The notes beneath the pieces were generated by a model. That model made no database searches. It saw only the letters and a program-made list of their open reading frames with translations, and was not told where the DNA came from. A program made the position numbers and the translations under genes. DNA of 64,000 nucleotides from Flavobacterium branchiicola (GTDB lineage: Bacteria > Bacteroidota > Bacteroidia > Flavobacteriales > Flavobacteriaceae), in the NCBI RefSeq assembly GCF_018383905.1, contig NZ_JAGYWA010000011.1, positions 61,734 through 125,733 on the forward strand. Reading direction: 5' to 3'. This document shows positions 1 through 9,300 of this stretch, piece by piece (positions within the stretch are counted from its first letter, which is position 1; the number at the start of each line of letters is the position of its first letter).

Positions 1-1219
1 CGACCACAATACCAATCGCCAGAATTAATGCGAAAAGCGTAAGTAGGTTAATCGAGAATCCGAATAACTGCATGAAGAAGAACGTTCCTAAAATTGCTAC
101 AGGTACAGCAATAGCCGGGATTAATGTTGATCTGAAATCCTGTAAGAAGATAAACACCACAATAAATACCAATATAAATGCCTCTAGTAAAGTGTGTTCA
201 ACCTGTTCGATAGATTGATCCAGAGAAACTTTTGTACTGTAGAAAATATTATGTTTTATCCCTTTTGGGAAATCTTTAGAAGCTTTTTCCATCATTTTAT
301 TGATGGCAATCTGAATATCATTAGAATTGGATCCTGCTAACTGAATAACCCCGATTACAACTCCTTTTTTACCATTTAAACGTGTTAAACTGTTATAAGA
401 ATAAGCACCAAGTTCTACTCTTGCAACATCTTTAAGATGAAGTACAGAACCATCAGGATTAGAGCGAATTGCAATGTTTTGATAATCTTCTGGTTTGGTA
501 AGTTTACCTTTGTATTTAATTACGTATTCAAAAACCTCTTTACTTCTTTCACCAAATTTACCTGGCGCAGCTTCCAGACTTTTGTCCTGAATTGCCGCCA
601 TAACTTCATTGGGAGTTACTTTATAAGTAGACATTTGTGTTGGGTTTAACCAAACACGCATAGAGTAATCTTTTACACCACCAAAAATGCTGGCAGAACC
701 CACACCCGGAATACGTTTAAGCTCCGGAATAATATTAATTTGAGCATAATTGGCAACAAAAGTCTGATCGTATTTCGATTCATCATCGGTGTACATACCA
801 ATTGCCATGATGAAACTGTTTTGTTGTTTCGCCGTAGTAATACCTTGTTGTACAACCTCTGCTGGTAATTGACTTGTTGCCTGAGCAACTCTGTTTTGTA
901 CGTTTACTGCAGCCTGATCAGCGTTTGTTCCTAATTTAAAGAAAACGGTAATCGCCAAACTACCATCGTTACTGGCCGTAGAACTCATGTAAGTCATGTT
1001 TTCTACACCATTTATAGACTCTTCGATAGAAGGTGCAACAGAACGTAAAACCGTTTCTGCATTTGCTCCCGGATATACCGCCGTTACCAAAACCGATGGA
1101 GGCGCAATATCAGGAAACTGTTGTAAAGGCAGTTTCGTTAAACCAAGTACACCCAGGATCACCAATAAAATGGAGATTACAGTTGCCAGTACTGGTCTTT
1201 GTATAAATATTTTGAACAT
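1..1219 (-). CDS. RND multidrug efflux permease (AcrB/HAE1-like), 3' part missing
   Basis: Inner-membrane pump subunit of a tripartite RND exporter, expected to drive drug or toxic-compound efflux with the proton gradient. The frame opens at the ATG at 1219 and stays open to the window edge, giving the N-terminal ~406 residues of a family usually about 1,050 long. It begins MFKIFIQRPVLATVIS, the typical first transmembrane segment of AcrB-type pumps, followed by a porter domain (QQFPDIAPPSV, then VAPSIEESINGVENM). The visible end lies in TM2-TM4, with LFALILAIGIVV where the proton-relay aspartates should follow. It starts 11 bp after the stop of the adaptor gene, so the two form an operon. 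An outer-membrane TolC-type gene probably follows beyond the edge. The class is clear; the substrate cannot be read from sequence. Confidence 0.93.
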   Translation of the reverse strand, partial: MFKIFIQRPVLATVISILLVILGVLGLTKLPLQQFPDIAPPSVLVTAVYPGANAETVLRSVAPSIEESINGVENMTYMSSTASNDGSLAITVFFKLGTNADQAAVNVQNRVAQATSQLPAEVVQQGITTAKQQNSFIMAIGMYTDDESKYDQTFVANYAQINIIPELKRIPGVGSASIFGGVKDYSMRVWLNPTQMSTYKVTPNEVMAAIQDKSLEAAPGKFGERSKEVFEYVIKYKGKLTKPEDYQNIAIRSNPDGSVLHLKDVARVELGAYSYNSLTRLNGKKGVVIGVIQLAGSNSNDIQIAINKMMEKASKDFPKGIKHNIFYSTKVSLDQSIEQVEHTLLEAFILVFIVVFIFLQDFRSTLIPAIAVPVAILGTFFFMQLFGFSINLLTLFALILAIGIVV

Positions 1220-1230
1220 TTTTTGTAGAA

Positions 1231-2373
1231 TTATTTTTTATTAGTTACTTCGACAACGTTAGCTGATTTTTGAGGCTGAATTGCTTGTCCATCCTGAAGT
1301 TTATCAATACCGCTTATTACGATTTGGTCACCAGATTTTACACCTTCTTTTATTAAATAATTTGTACCGCTTTTACCCACAATTGTAATAGGCATTTTGG
1401 TTACTTTGTTGTCTTTACCTACGGTGAAAACAAATACTTTGTCCTGCATTTCAACTGTCGCAGCCTGCGGAACCAGAATCGCATCGTCGTGGTTTAATCC
1501 TAAGCGAATTTTTCCCGTGTTTCCAGAACGTAAAGTTCCGTTTGCATTTGGGAAAGTCGCTCTAATCGTGATTGCTCCGGTTGTTTTATCAAACTGTCCG
1601 TCAACCATATCGATTTTTCCGGTTTGAGGATAAGCATTATTATCTGCAAGGATTAAAGTAACAGGAGGTAATTTTTTGATTTTATCACCAAGAGAACTTC
1701 CTGCGTATTGTGCTTTAAAGTTGATGAAATCAGTTTCACCCAAAGAGAAATAAGCAAATACTTCATGAACATCAGATAAAGTCGTTAAAGCCTCAACATC
1801 AGTAGCCGAAACTAAACTTCCTTGTTTTTTAGGTAATCTTCCGATATAACCACTCACCGGAGCCGTTACATTTGTATATCCTAAATTAATTTTGGCAGAA
1901 CCTACCATTGCTTTTGCCTGCTCGATATTGGCAGCAGCAATTTTTTGAGAAGCTTTAGCCGTTTTTAGCTGATAATCAGAAACTACTTTGTTTTGTACTA
2001 AAGGAGTCAATTTATCCACTTCTAATTGAGCGTTGATTAAAGCTGCTTCGGCAGCGTGAAGATTAGCCAAAGCATTGTTTAATTGCTCACGAAACGGACG
2101 CTCATTGATTTTAAATAACGTTTGTCCTTTGCTTACATAAGCACCTTCGTCTACATAAACTCTTTCAAGGTTTCCACTTACTTGCGGACGAATTTCAACG
2201 TCTACAGTTCCTTGTATTGCAGCAGGATATTCAGCGTCTGTGGTTGTATTTGCACTTGTTATTGCCAACACTGGTAAAACCGGTGGAGCAGGAGCAGCAG
2301 GCGCCTGATTTTTATCGGCACAGCTGCTTAATACTAATGCCAGAATAAAACTGGTTATAATTACATTTTTCAT
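1231..2373 (-). CDS. RND efflux periplasmic adaptor lipoprotein (AcrA/MexA-like)
   Basis: Membrane-fusion protein linking the adjoining AcrB-like permease to an outer-membrane channel. The start was moved to the ATG at 2373 (380 aa), because this gives a lipoprotein signal (MKNVIITSFILALVLSSC, lipobox LSSC). The longer frame to 2448 adds an implausible leader, and an ATG two codons upstream (2379) is equally possible. A barrel-sandwich half (VRPQVSGNLERVYVDEGAYV-like region, here IRPQVSGNLERV), an alpha-helical hairpin rich in Ala/Lys/Gln, the second half-lipoyl segment (VTAPVSGYIGRL) and a beta-barrel follow in the normal order. Four operator-like palindromes lie between this gene and the upstream tetR, so repression by that TetR is likely. 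Confidence 0.93.
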   Translation of the reverse strand: MKNVIITSFILALVLSSCADKNQAPAAPAPPVLPVLAITSANTTTDAEYPAAIQGTVDVEIRPQVSGNLERVYVDEGAYVSKGQTLFKINERPFREQLNNALANLHAAEAALINAQLEVDKLTPLVQNKVVSDYQLKTAKASQKIAAANIEQAKAMVGSAKINLGYTNVTAPVSGYIGRLPKKQGSLVSATDVEALTTLSDVHEVFAYFSLGETDFINFKAQYAGSSLGDKIKKLPPVTLILADNNAYPQTGKIDMVDGQFDKTTGAITIRATFPNANGTLRSGNTGKIRLGLNHDDAILVPQAATVEMQDKVFVFTVGKDNKVTKMPITIVGKSGTNYLIKEGVKSGDQIVISGIDKLQDGQAIQPQKSANVVEVTNKK

Positions 2374-2468
2374 TTTCATTATGGTTTTAATTGGTTGAAC
2401 ATTCTCTCGGGTTAAATTTTGTGGTATTCTGGAATTCTCGGGATTCATATTTAATTAAATTAAATTAT

Positions 2469-2676
2469 CTAACGTTGTTAAGTAAAAGTGCACAAATCTT
2501 CAAAGTTTAATCATTTTCAATTCTGTTCTTAAGCAGTATTAAATTATCTAACGTCGTTAAGTAAAAGTCTAAAAAAAGAGCTTTTATTACTCTATTAAAT
2601 TTTCTAACAGTGTTAAGTGAATGTTATAAAAAAAAGGATTTTACATTATCCAATTAAATTATTTTACACTGTTAAG
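2469..2676. promoter_or_regulatory. Four operator-like palindromes upstream of the efflux operon
   Basis: Four copies of a 14-bp imperfect palindrome lie at 2469-2482, 2548-2561, 2604-2617 and 2663-2676 (CTAACGTTGTTAAG, CTAACGTCGTTAAG, CTAACAGTGTTAAG, TTTACACTGTTAAG). Each is preceded by a TTAAATT-like box and followed by TAAAA or TGAAT, so about 28 bp is conserved per copy. Spacing is 79, 56 and 59 bp. A fifth copy sits at the tetR promoter. Half-sites of this TAAC-n4-GTTA form fit a TetR dimer. That the neighbouring TetR binds them is inference from position. Confidence 0.75.
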
Positions 2677-2694
2677 TAAAAAATGAAAAAAATA

Positions 2695-3288
2695 TTATTG
2701 TATTGATTTGATGATACCTCCAATGGCATCCTTCAAAATTTGGGCATTTATAGTTTCTAAAATATCACTTTTGTTAATGATGTTGATGGCGATTAAACCA
2801 TGAATAACAGAAAAGAAAGTGAAATACTTTTGTTTAATGATATCCTGACTCGGATTGCTGTTTTTCATTACTTCAGCAATTACCTGAGTAAATAATTTGT
2901 AAGGTCCCTCCTGAGCCGAACATCGCTGTGCGCAGCACGTCATTTGAACACCAAACATCAGCTGATACAATTCGGTACTAGTAAAAGCGAAGTCCCAATA
3001 CGTCATCCACATGGCTTCCAATTGGTCTTCGGGTTTTTCAAACTTGTCTATTGCAGTTTGCAATTGTTTAGTCAGTTTGACAAAACCTTTGCCGGTTAAC
3101 TCTTCCAATATTGCTTCCTTATTCGAGAAATATTCATAAATAATAGGAGCAGTATATTCGATTCTATCGGCAATTTTACGCATACTCAAACCATTCCAGC
3201 CTTCTTCTTTTACGATATCATAAGCAGCGGCAAGAATGTTATTTCTTGTCTCTTCTTTTTGTCTTAAAATTCGATCTTTGCTAGCCAT
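2695..3288 (-). CDS. TetR/AcrR-family transcriptional repressor
   Basis: Predicted repressor of the downstream RND efflux operon. The 197 residues have the standard layout: an N-terminal helix-turn-helix (about residues 16-62, with LSMRKIADRIEYTAPIIYEYFSNKEAILEEL) and a helical ligand-binding/dimerisation domain similar to TetR_C families. A cysteine cluster (C118, C119, C123 in TCCAQRCSAQ) lies in the effector domain and could take part in thiol or metal sensing, but this is only a suggestion. The gene lies 321 bp upstream of the adaptor gene on the same strand, and its promoter carries the same palindrome as the efflux promoter region, so it is probably autoregulated. Inducer unknown. Confidence 0.93.
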   Translation of the reverse strand: MASKDRILRQKEETRNNILAAAYDIVKEEGWNGLSMRKIADRIEYTAPIIYEYFSNKEAILEELTGKGFVKLTKQLQTAIDKFEKPEDQLEAMWMTYWDFAFTSTELYQLMFGVQMTCCAQRCSAQEGPYKLFTQVIAEVMKNSNPSQDIIKQKYFTFFSVIHGLIAINIINKSDILETINAQILKDAIGGIIKSIQ

Positions 3289-3309
3289 TTTATTCGAGTA
3301 TTAAATCGT

Positions 3310-3331
3310 TTAACACTGTTAGGCAAATGTA
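3310..3331 (-). promoter_or_regulatory. tetR promoter element with overlapping operator
   Basis: On the minus strand a perfect Bacteroidota -7 box TACATTTG (3331-3324) is followed directly by the fifth copy of the operator palindrome (3310-3323, TTAACACTGTTAGG on the plus strand). A repressor bound here would cover the transcription start, so autoregulation of tetR is expected. The box matches the known TAnnTTTG consensus; no start site has been mapped. Confidence 0.65.
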
Positions 3332-3483
3332 TGGCGGTTTTTCGAATTACAAAATGTTTTTATCATAATATTTTCTTATCGTACAATAAGCGGTTTCGAA
3401 AAAACGTGTTAAGTATTGAATTAATTGATGTTTAAAGTTTTTAAATATTTTTTTGAAGCAGATAATTTTAGATTTTTCAAGAC

Positions 3484-3760
3484 GTTTTGTCCCGCTCTAC
3501 ACTATATCTTTTTTATCTCGTTAGAAAAAAATCGAGACAAAAAAGGATACCGTTGCGATCGGGGCTAGACTAGAAGGTATTATTTTCATAATTTTTAATT
3601 TATATTGATATGCTCCGCTGGACTGAAGTCCAGCTCTACAATATTGGTAGAGCCGTTGGCTCTTTTTGATGTTAGGTAGCGATAAGAATTCCGAAGGAAT
3701 ACCAATTTTGTAGGGCTGGACTTCAGTCCAGTCTACAATATTGGTAAAGCTGTTGGCTCA
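3484..3760. repeat. Intergenic hairpin elements downstream of the DoxX/cupin genes
   Basis: The 477-bp gap 3289-3765 holds three structured elements. At about 3489-3574 a long hairpin has arms TATCTTTTTTATCTCG and CGAGACAAAAAAGGATA, with outer CCCGC/GCGATCGGGG parts. At 3617-3664 and 3713-3760 are two direct copies of a ~48-bp unit with a palindrome (CTGGACTGAAGTCCAG or CTGGACTTCAGTCCAG) followed by TCTACAATATTGGTA. No ORF is supported here. Elements of this kind recur in flavobacterial genomes (from memory); their role is unknown. Confidence 0.6.
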
Positions 3761-3765
3761 TTTTT

Positions 3766-4110
3766 TTATTTCAAAATCACAACTTCCTCCGGCACGACAA
3801 ACAAAAGCGTGCAGCCATTTTTTGAAAAAACAGAATGTGTACTTTCAGGTGGCATGTATAAATAATCGCCAGCTTTCAGTTCGTCTTTTGCAGATCGGAC
3901 TTCCCCTTCTAAAACAAAGATTTCTTCTCCGCCCGGGTGAATATGGTTGGGATACGAAGCACCAGCTTCAAATTTTAATAAAAAAGTTTTAGGTCTGTTG
4001 GCGGTTTCGTCAAAGCGTAATACTTTATAAAAAATGCCGTCTGTATTTACACCTTCTTCAATAAGAGGTTTCCAGTTTACTTCGCTTGTTTTTGTGATTT
4101 GTTTTTCCAT
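3766..4110 (-). CDS. Small cupin-domain protein (ChrR-like cupin)
   Basis: A single-domain cupin of 114 residues, expected to fold as a small metal-binding beta-barrel in the cytoplasm. Both cupin motifs are visible: motif 1 as NHIHPGGEEIFVLEGEV (two His and a Glu as metal ligands) and motif 2 as GDYLYMPPESTHSVFS (third His). Proteins of this size and pattern resemble the cupin half of ChrR anti-sigma factors, which sense or detoxify oxidants, but no sigma factor lies nearby. It follows the doxX gene by 20 bp on the same strand, so the two are co-transcribed. Function beyond the fold is unknown. Confidence 0.85.
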   Translation of the reverse strand: MEKQITKTSEVNWKPLIEEGVNTDGIFYKVLRFDETANRPKTFLLKFEAGASYPNHIHPGGEEIFVLEGEVRSAKDELKAGDYLYMPPESTHSVFSKNGCTLLFVVPEEVVILK

Positions 4111-4130
4111 TATAATTGATTTTAAATTGT

Positions 4131-4553
4131 TTAATTTTTAGAAAGAATTTCGTCCAGACTCCATTGGTATTTTTCAACAGTTGATAAAAGAAATGCGCTC
4201 ATCGAAAAAACAAATACCGAATAATCTAAAGGATCTTTTACACCAAAAGAATAGGTCATTGCTAAGGCAAAAAATAAGGTTAAAACAGATGCGGCAATTG
4301 ATGCAAATCTTGTTTTGTAGCCAAAGAGAAGGAGCAAACCCAAAAGTGATTCGGTTATTGTGGCTGTAATGGCAATTGCGGGAATACAACTTTTTGGCGC
4401 GAAGGAATTTACTTTTTCGGCGTAAGCCAAGAAATTTTCCCAACCTGAAGACTGCGCTCCCCAAAATCTCAACCGACTTGAAACAGCAGAAATGAATCCG
4501 CTGGCTAATGCAATACGTAAAAGAAAAATGGCAAAATCCTGATATCTTTTCAT
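4131..4553 (-). CDS. DoxX-family membrane protein
   Basis: Integral membrane protein of 140 residues with about four hydrophobic segments (near residues 7-25, 58-78, 85-105 and 108-128). The N-terminal pattern (FAIFLLRIALASGFISAVSSRL) and the central helix (ESLLGLLLLFGYKTRFASI) fit the DoxX/DoxD family. Members are tied to quinone or thiol redox and stress responses, with few characterised. It is the first gene of a two-gene unit with the cupin. The AraC regulator upstream (5312-6106), across a repeat-filled gap, is a candidate regulator. Confidence 0.85.
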   Translation of the reverse strand: MKRYQDFAIFLLRIALASGFISAVSSRLRFWGAQSSGWENFLAYAEKVNSFAPKSCIPAIAITATITESLLGLLLLFGYKTRFASIAASVLTLFFALAMTYSFGVKDPLDYSVFVFSMSAFLLSTVEKYQWSLDEILSKN

Positions 4554-4607
4554 GACTAAATTGTTAGTAATTATTATGATACAAAGATGCGTCGATAGAG
4601 GTTTTTA

Positions 4608-5300
4608 AAGAATAGAGAATTCCGGAAAAAGCATGTAATTACTTTTTTTATAGACCACAGATAATACGGATCGAACAGATTTACATAGATAAGTTTTTAC
4701 GGTAACATAAAATAAAAAATCTGTGATAACCCGTTTAATCCGCGTCATCCGTGTGTAATATTTCTAGATGTTCTATTTAAAAAAATAAGATTTCTGGAGA
4801 AAGCATGTAATTATGTGAGCGTATTTTTTATAGACCACAGATAATACGGATCGAACGGATTTACGCGGATAAGTTTTTACGGTAGGATTAAAAAAAAATC
4901 TGTGATAATCTGCCTAATCCGCGTCATCCGCGTGCCATATTTCTAGATGTTCTATTTAAAAAAATAAGATTTCTGGAAAAAGCATGTAATTATATGAGCG
5001 TATTTTTAATAGGTCACAGATAATACAGATTGAACGGATTTACGCGGATAAGTTTTTACGGTAGGATTAAAAAAAATCTGTGATAATCTGTGATAATCTG
5101 CCTAATCCGCGGGCCATATTTCTAGATGCTCTCTTTAAAGAATTTAGAATTCTGTAAAAGGATGTAAATATGTTAGAATATTTTTAATAGACAACAGATA
5201 ATGCGGATTAAACGGATTTTACGCGGATAATTTGCAATAGCACATGATAAAAAAAACAGTGATAACCCGTTTAATCCGTATCATCAGTGTGCCATTTTTC
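4608..5300. repeat. Four tandem ~180-bp repeats
   Basis: The gap 4554-5311 is nearly filled by four tandem copies of a ~180-bp unit. The shared stretch TAGACCACAGATAATACGG, or a close variant, starts at 4651, 4832, 5010 and 5188, so the period is 178-181 bp. Each unit contains complementary segments (CACAGATAAT with ATCTGTG; GGATTTACGCGGAT with ATCCGCGT) that can fold. Copies 2 and 3 are closest; copy 4 is most diverged. No coding potential seen. Confidence 0.85.
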
Positions 5301-5311
5301 TATCCTTTTAA

Positions 5312-6106
5312 TTATTGACTAACTAATTTTTCCTTAAAAGATTTTGGTGAAACCTGAGCGTGTTTTTTGAAGAAGTTTGAAAAATAGAAAGGATCATTAA
5401 AACCTAAAGCATAAGCCACTTCTTTTACAGAAAGTTTTTCATAAGTAAGCAATCGTTTGGCCTCAGAAACTATCAAACCGAAAATAACATTTTGTGCTGT
5501 TTTACTCGTGTGCAATCTCGAAAGTTCGTTGAGTTTAGCTTCGGTTGTGCCAATCAAACCAGCTATTTCATTTACCGAAAGATTTTTATCGAAGTTTTTT
5601 ATAACTGTTTCCAGAAATTGAAGAAATAAAGCATCTGGTTTGTAGATTTCGTCTCCACGATTTATTTTGGTTCGGTTGATTTCGATTAATATCAATTCAA
5701 TTCGGCTGTGAATCGAAATTAGATATTGATACGGTTTTAGGTTTATTTCGTTTGTAATTTCTTCAAGTTGACGAACTACAATTTCGGGCTGATCTACCGT
5801 AATCATTTCGTTCATTGCAAAATGGCAAAACAAACCATTGTGGAAAATAAGTTCCATGTCGCTATCGTCTTTACAGAAAAAAGCATAGGTAAATTCGAGA
5901 ATAAAACCGGAAGCATTTTCAATGCCTTTAAAATATTGAATTTGCCCGGAAGTAATCGTGAGAACAGAATTTTCTGTTAATGTAAATTCATTTTCATCAA
6001 CAGAAATCGTAGTTTCTCCCGAAGTACAAAACACCAAAACATATTTTAGAACACGTCTGGGAGTTTTTAATTCTGTTGCCTGTTTAAATGTTTTTATTTC
6101 AACCAT
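5312..6106 (-). CDS. AraC-family transcriptional regulator
   Basis: DNA-binding regulator of 264 residues. The N-terminal ~150 residues form a cupin-like sensor (LKYVLVFCTSGETTISVDEN, typical of AraC_binding). The C-terminal ~100 residues are a double helix-turn-helix domain ending in the family signature VKEVAYALGFNDPFYFSNFF then HAQVSPKSFKEK. It stands alone between the DoxX/cupin pair and the metal-efflux genes, facing the former across tandem repeats. Regulation of doxX-cupin is the simplest guess from position. The inducer is unknown. Confidence 0.9.
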   Translation of the reverse strand: MVEIKTFKQATELKTPRRVLKYVLVFCTSGETTISVDENEFTLTENSVLTITSGQIQYFKGIENASGFILEFTYAFFCKDDSDMELIFHNGLFCHFAMNEMITVDQPEIVVRQLEEITNEINLKPYQYLISIHSRIELILIEINRTKINRGDEIYKPDALFLQFLETVIKNFDKNLSVNEIAGLIGTTEAKLNELSRLHTSKTAQNVIFGLIVSEAKRLLTYEKLSVKEVAYALGFNDPFYFSNFFKKHAQVSPKSFKEKLVSQ

Positions 6107-6186
6107 TTTTATGAATTTGTTTTATCAAAAATAAGATTAATTTCTTGAACCATATAAGTTATATAAGTTGTTGAAAGTTTTTTATG

Positions 6187-6316
6187 AATTGCCTCCTGCT
6201 TTAGCTGGAGGAATTAAATAGGATGTAAAGGCAAGGCTTTAGCCAAATGCGCAATTTAGGCTAAAGCCATTTGTACCTTTATTTTTCGAACCTCCATCTA
6301 AAGACGGAGGCAATTG
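6187..6316. repeat. Cloverleaf-like palindromic intergenic element
   Basis: Three hairpins sit inside one outer stem: outer arms ATTGCCTCC (about 6188) and GGAGGCAAT (about 6306-6314); internal CCTCC...GGAGG pairs; and a strong central stem GGCTTTAGCC/GGCTAAAGCC (about 6235-6268). It fills the gap between the AraC gene and the end of the metal pump operon. No ORF present. It resembles short multi-copy flavobacterial elements, but copy number cannot be judged from one window. Confidence 0.6.
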
Positions 6317-6330
6317 ATTTTTTCATAATC

Positions 6331-6368
6331 AAAAAAAACACCTCCAAACCATAACAGTTCAAAGGTGC
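6331..6368 (-). terminator. Probable terminator of the metal-efflux operon
   Basis: Read on the minus strand, a short stem (CACCT/AGGTG, 5 bp, with a 20-odd-base loop) is followed by eight T residues, 29 bp after the permease stop codon. The position fits; the stem is weak. Confidence 0.45.
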
Positions 6369-6396
6369 TTTCAGAATAAATAATTACAATTACAAA

Positions 6397-9300
6397 CTAC
6401 GAATCGATACTCGTATCTTTTTTGCGGTAAACCAGATAGAAAACCTGTGGTAAAACCGTTAACGATAAAATCATACAAGTTATTAATCCGCCTACGATCA
6501 TGATGGCAAGAGGTTTTTGAACTTCAGAACCCATTCCTGTAGATAAAGCAGCAGGCAATAAACCTAAAGAACCCATTAAGGCAATCATAACAATTGGACG
6601 AATACGACTGTGAATTCCGTGTGAAATGGCATCTTTTAAATGCATTCCGGCGCGCATGTTTTCGCGAATCATTCCAATGAGGACAATACTATCAATTGCG
6701 CTGACACCAAATAGAATGATAAATCCAATTCCTGCCGAGATTCCGAAAACGGTTCCTGTTACCCAAAGCGATAAGAATCCACCAATAAAGGCATACGGCA
6801 TGGCACTTATCGCTACCAAAGTATCTTTGAAATTACCAAAGTTGAAATACAACAGACATAAAATCAGGATCAAAACCACGGGTACAATCATCGCTAATTG
6901 TTTGGATGCTCTTTCTTTACTTTCAAATTCTCCTGCCCATTTCATGACATTTTCTTTAGGAAGTTTTACTTCGGCTGCCACTTTTTTCTGTGCTTCTTCA
7001 ATTGTACTTCCCAAGTCACGTCCTTCAATACTGAATCCTACGGCAATATAACGGCTGTTTCCTTCGCGGTAAATAAACGTTGGCCCGGTTTTGTATTCTA
7101 CAGTTGCAATTTCTTTTAAAGGCACTTTTTTGCCATTCATGGTCGGAATCAGAATGTCTTCAATCTTTTCTTTAGAATCACGGTATTCTTTTTCAAAACG
7201 CAACGTAATGTCAAATATCTTTTCATCGTCATAGAATTTTGTTGCAGCTTGTCCGCCAATTGTCATTCGAATCACGGCTTGCGCATCGGCAGTGGTTACG
7301 GCATAACGCGCCATTTTTTCGTCGTCAAGCTGAATTCTTAATTCTGGTAAACCAATGTTTTTATAAACGTTGATGTCTTCAATTCCTTTTACATCTTTGA
7401 TCGAATTAGCCACTTTTGCTGCCATTTCTTCCATCTGGAAAAGATCGCTTCCGAAAATCTTAATCGCCAGCGGACTTTTTACTCCCGCCACATATTCTTC
7501 GACATTATCCTGAATAGGCTGACTAAAACCAAACGCAACTCCAGGATATACATCGAGTATTTTTTTAATTTCGGCGATCAGTTCTTCTTTGCTGATATCG
7601 TGTTTCCATTCGTCTTTATGTTTTAATTCGATATGGAATTCAATATTGAAAAATCCTGTTGGGTCGGTTCCGTCATTTGGTCTTCCGGTTTGCGAAAGCA
7701 CAAATTTCACCTCTTCAAACTTCCTGATTTTGGCTTTCATTTCCTTAGTCAGTCGAACCGATTCATCCAAATTAATACTATTCGGAAGCGTTGCTCTCAC
7801 ATAAATCGCGCCTTCGTTCAGCTTCGGAATAAATTCTGATCCATAAAAAGCAAATCGTACGCAACAAACCGCCAATAAAGCTAAGAAAGCATAAATTGTA
7901 GTTTTTCTATGTTTTGTACTCCATTGAAAAAGCTTAAAAAGATTCTCTCTAAAGAAACGTGAAATCCTATTTTCTTTCTCCACAATGTTTTTCGTTAGCA
8001 TCACTTTACACATGGCGGGCACGTAAGTAAGCGATAAAATCAGCGAACCTAATAAAGCGTAACCTAAAGTAAAGGCTAGGGGAGAGAACATTTTTCCTTC
8101 CACTTTCGTGAAAGAGAAAATTGGCATTAAGGCGACGATCAAAATAATCAGGGCGAAGAAAATATAGGTGGCCACGCTTCCTACGCTTTTCTTGATTAAT
8201 CCCATTTTGCTCATGCTGTTAAAGCGTTCCATTCCTACTTTATGAGCTTTCTTTTCGAGAGAAACAAACACATTTTCTACGATAACCAATGTTCCTTCGA
8301 GCAGTAATCCGAAATCGAGTGCTCCCATAGAAATCAAGTTCGCAGGAAGTCCTTGAATTCGTAACATTACGATTGCAAACAAAAAAGAAAGGGGAATCAC
8401 AGACGCCACAATCAACGAAGTACGCCAATTGTATAGGAAAATAAACACGATCAATGAAACTAGTAAAACGCCTTCAATTAAGTTTTTAGTAACCGTTTTT
8501 ACGGTTGTATTGACCAATTCTGTACGATCAATAAACGGAACGATTTTTACATTGTCTGGTAAAACTCTATCGTTTAATTCTGCCAAACGCTCTTTTAATC
8601 TGCCAATTACTTCGCCCGGATTTTCACCACGAAGCATAATTACGATTCCTTCAACCACATCATCATCACCATCTAAACCAACTTGTCCTAATCTTGGTTT
8701 TGCCGAAATAGAAACTTCTGCAACGTGTTTTACTAGAACTGGCGCTCCGCCTTTGGTTTCAATTAAAATATTCCCTATATCTTCAACTTTGTTAACCAAA
8801 CCAACACCGCGAACCACATAAGCCTGATCGCCACGCTGAATAACGTCTCCGCCCACATTGATATTACTTTTTGAAACAGCTTCATAAACATCTAATGCCG
8901 ATAAATTATAATTTTCAAGTTCGGTCGGATTAATTTTGATTTCGAACATTTTTTCTTCTCCACCAAAACTTACCACGTCGGCAACTCCGGGAACGGCAAC
9001 CAATTCTCTTTCGATAACCCAATCCTGAATTGCCTGAACTTCTTTAATAGGTAAATCACTTTTAATAACATATCTAAAGATTTCGCCCGTTGCCCCAGAC
9101 GGCGGATCGATTTCAACATCGGCACCTTCAGGAAGATCCAAGCCGTTTAATCGGTTTGAAGCATATTGCTGTGCGTAAAAATCTTCTACACCGTCATCAA
9201 ACAAAACCGTTACTACCGATAATCCGAAAAGGGAAATAGAACGAACTTCTGCCTTTTTCGGGATGGTATTCATTTGTTTCGAAATCGGAAGTGTGATGAA

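Noticed and set aside
4174..4464. Frames overlapping doxX on either strand
   Set aside because: doxX has the coherent membrane-protein sequence and a partner gene; the other frames are shadows without recognisable features.
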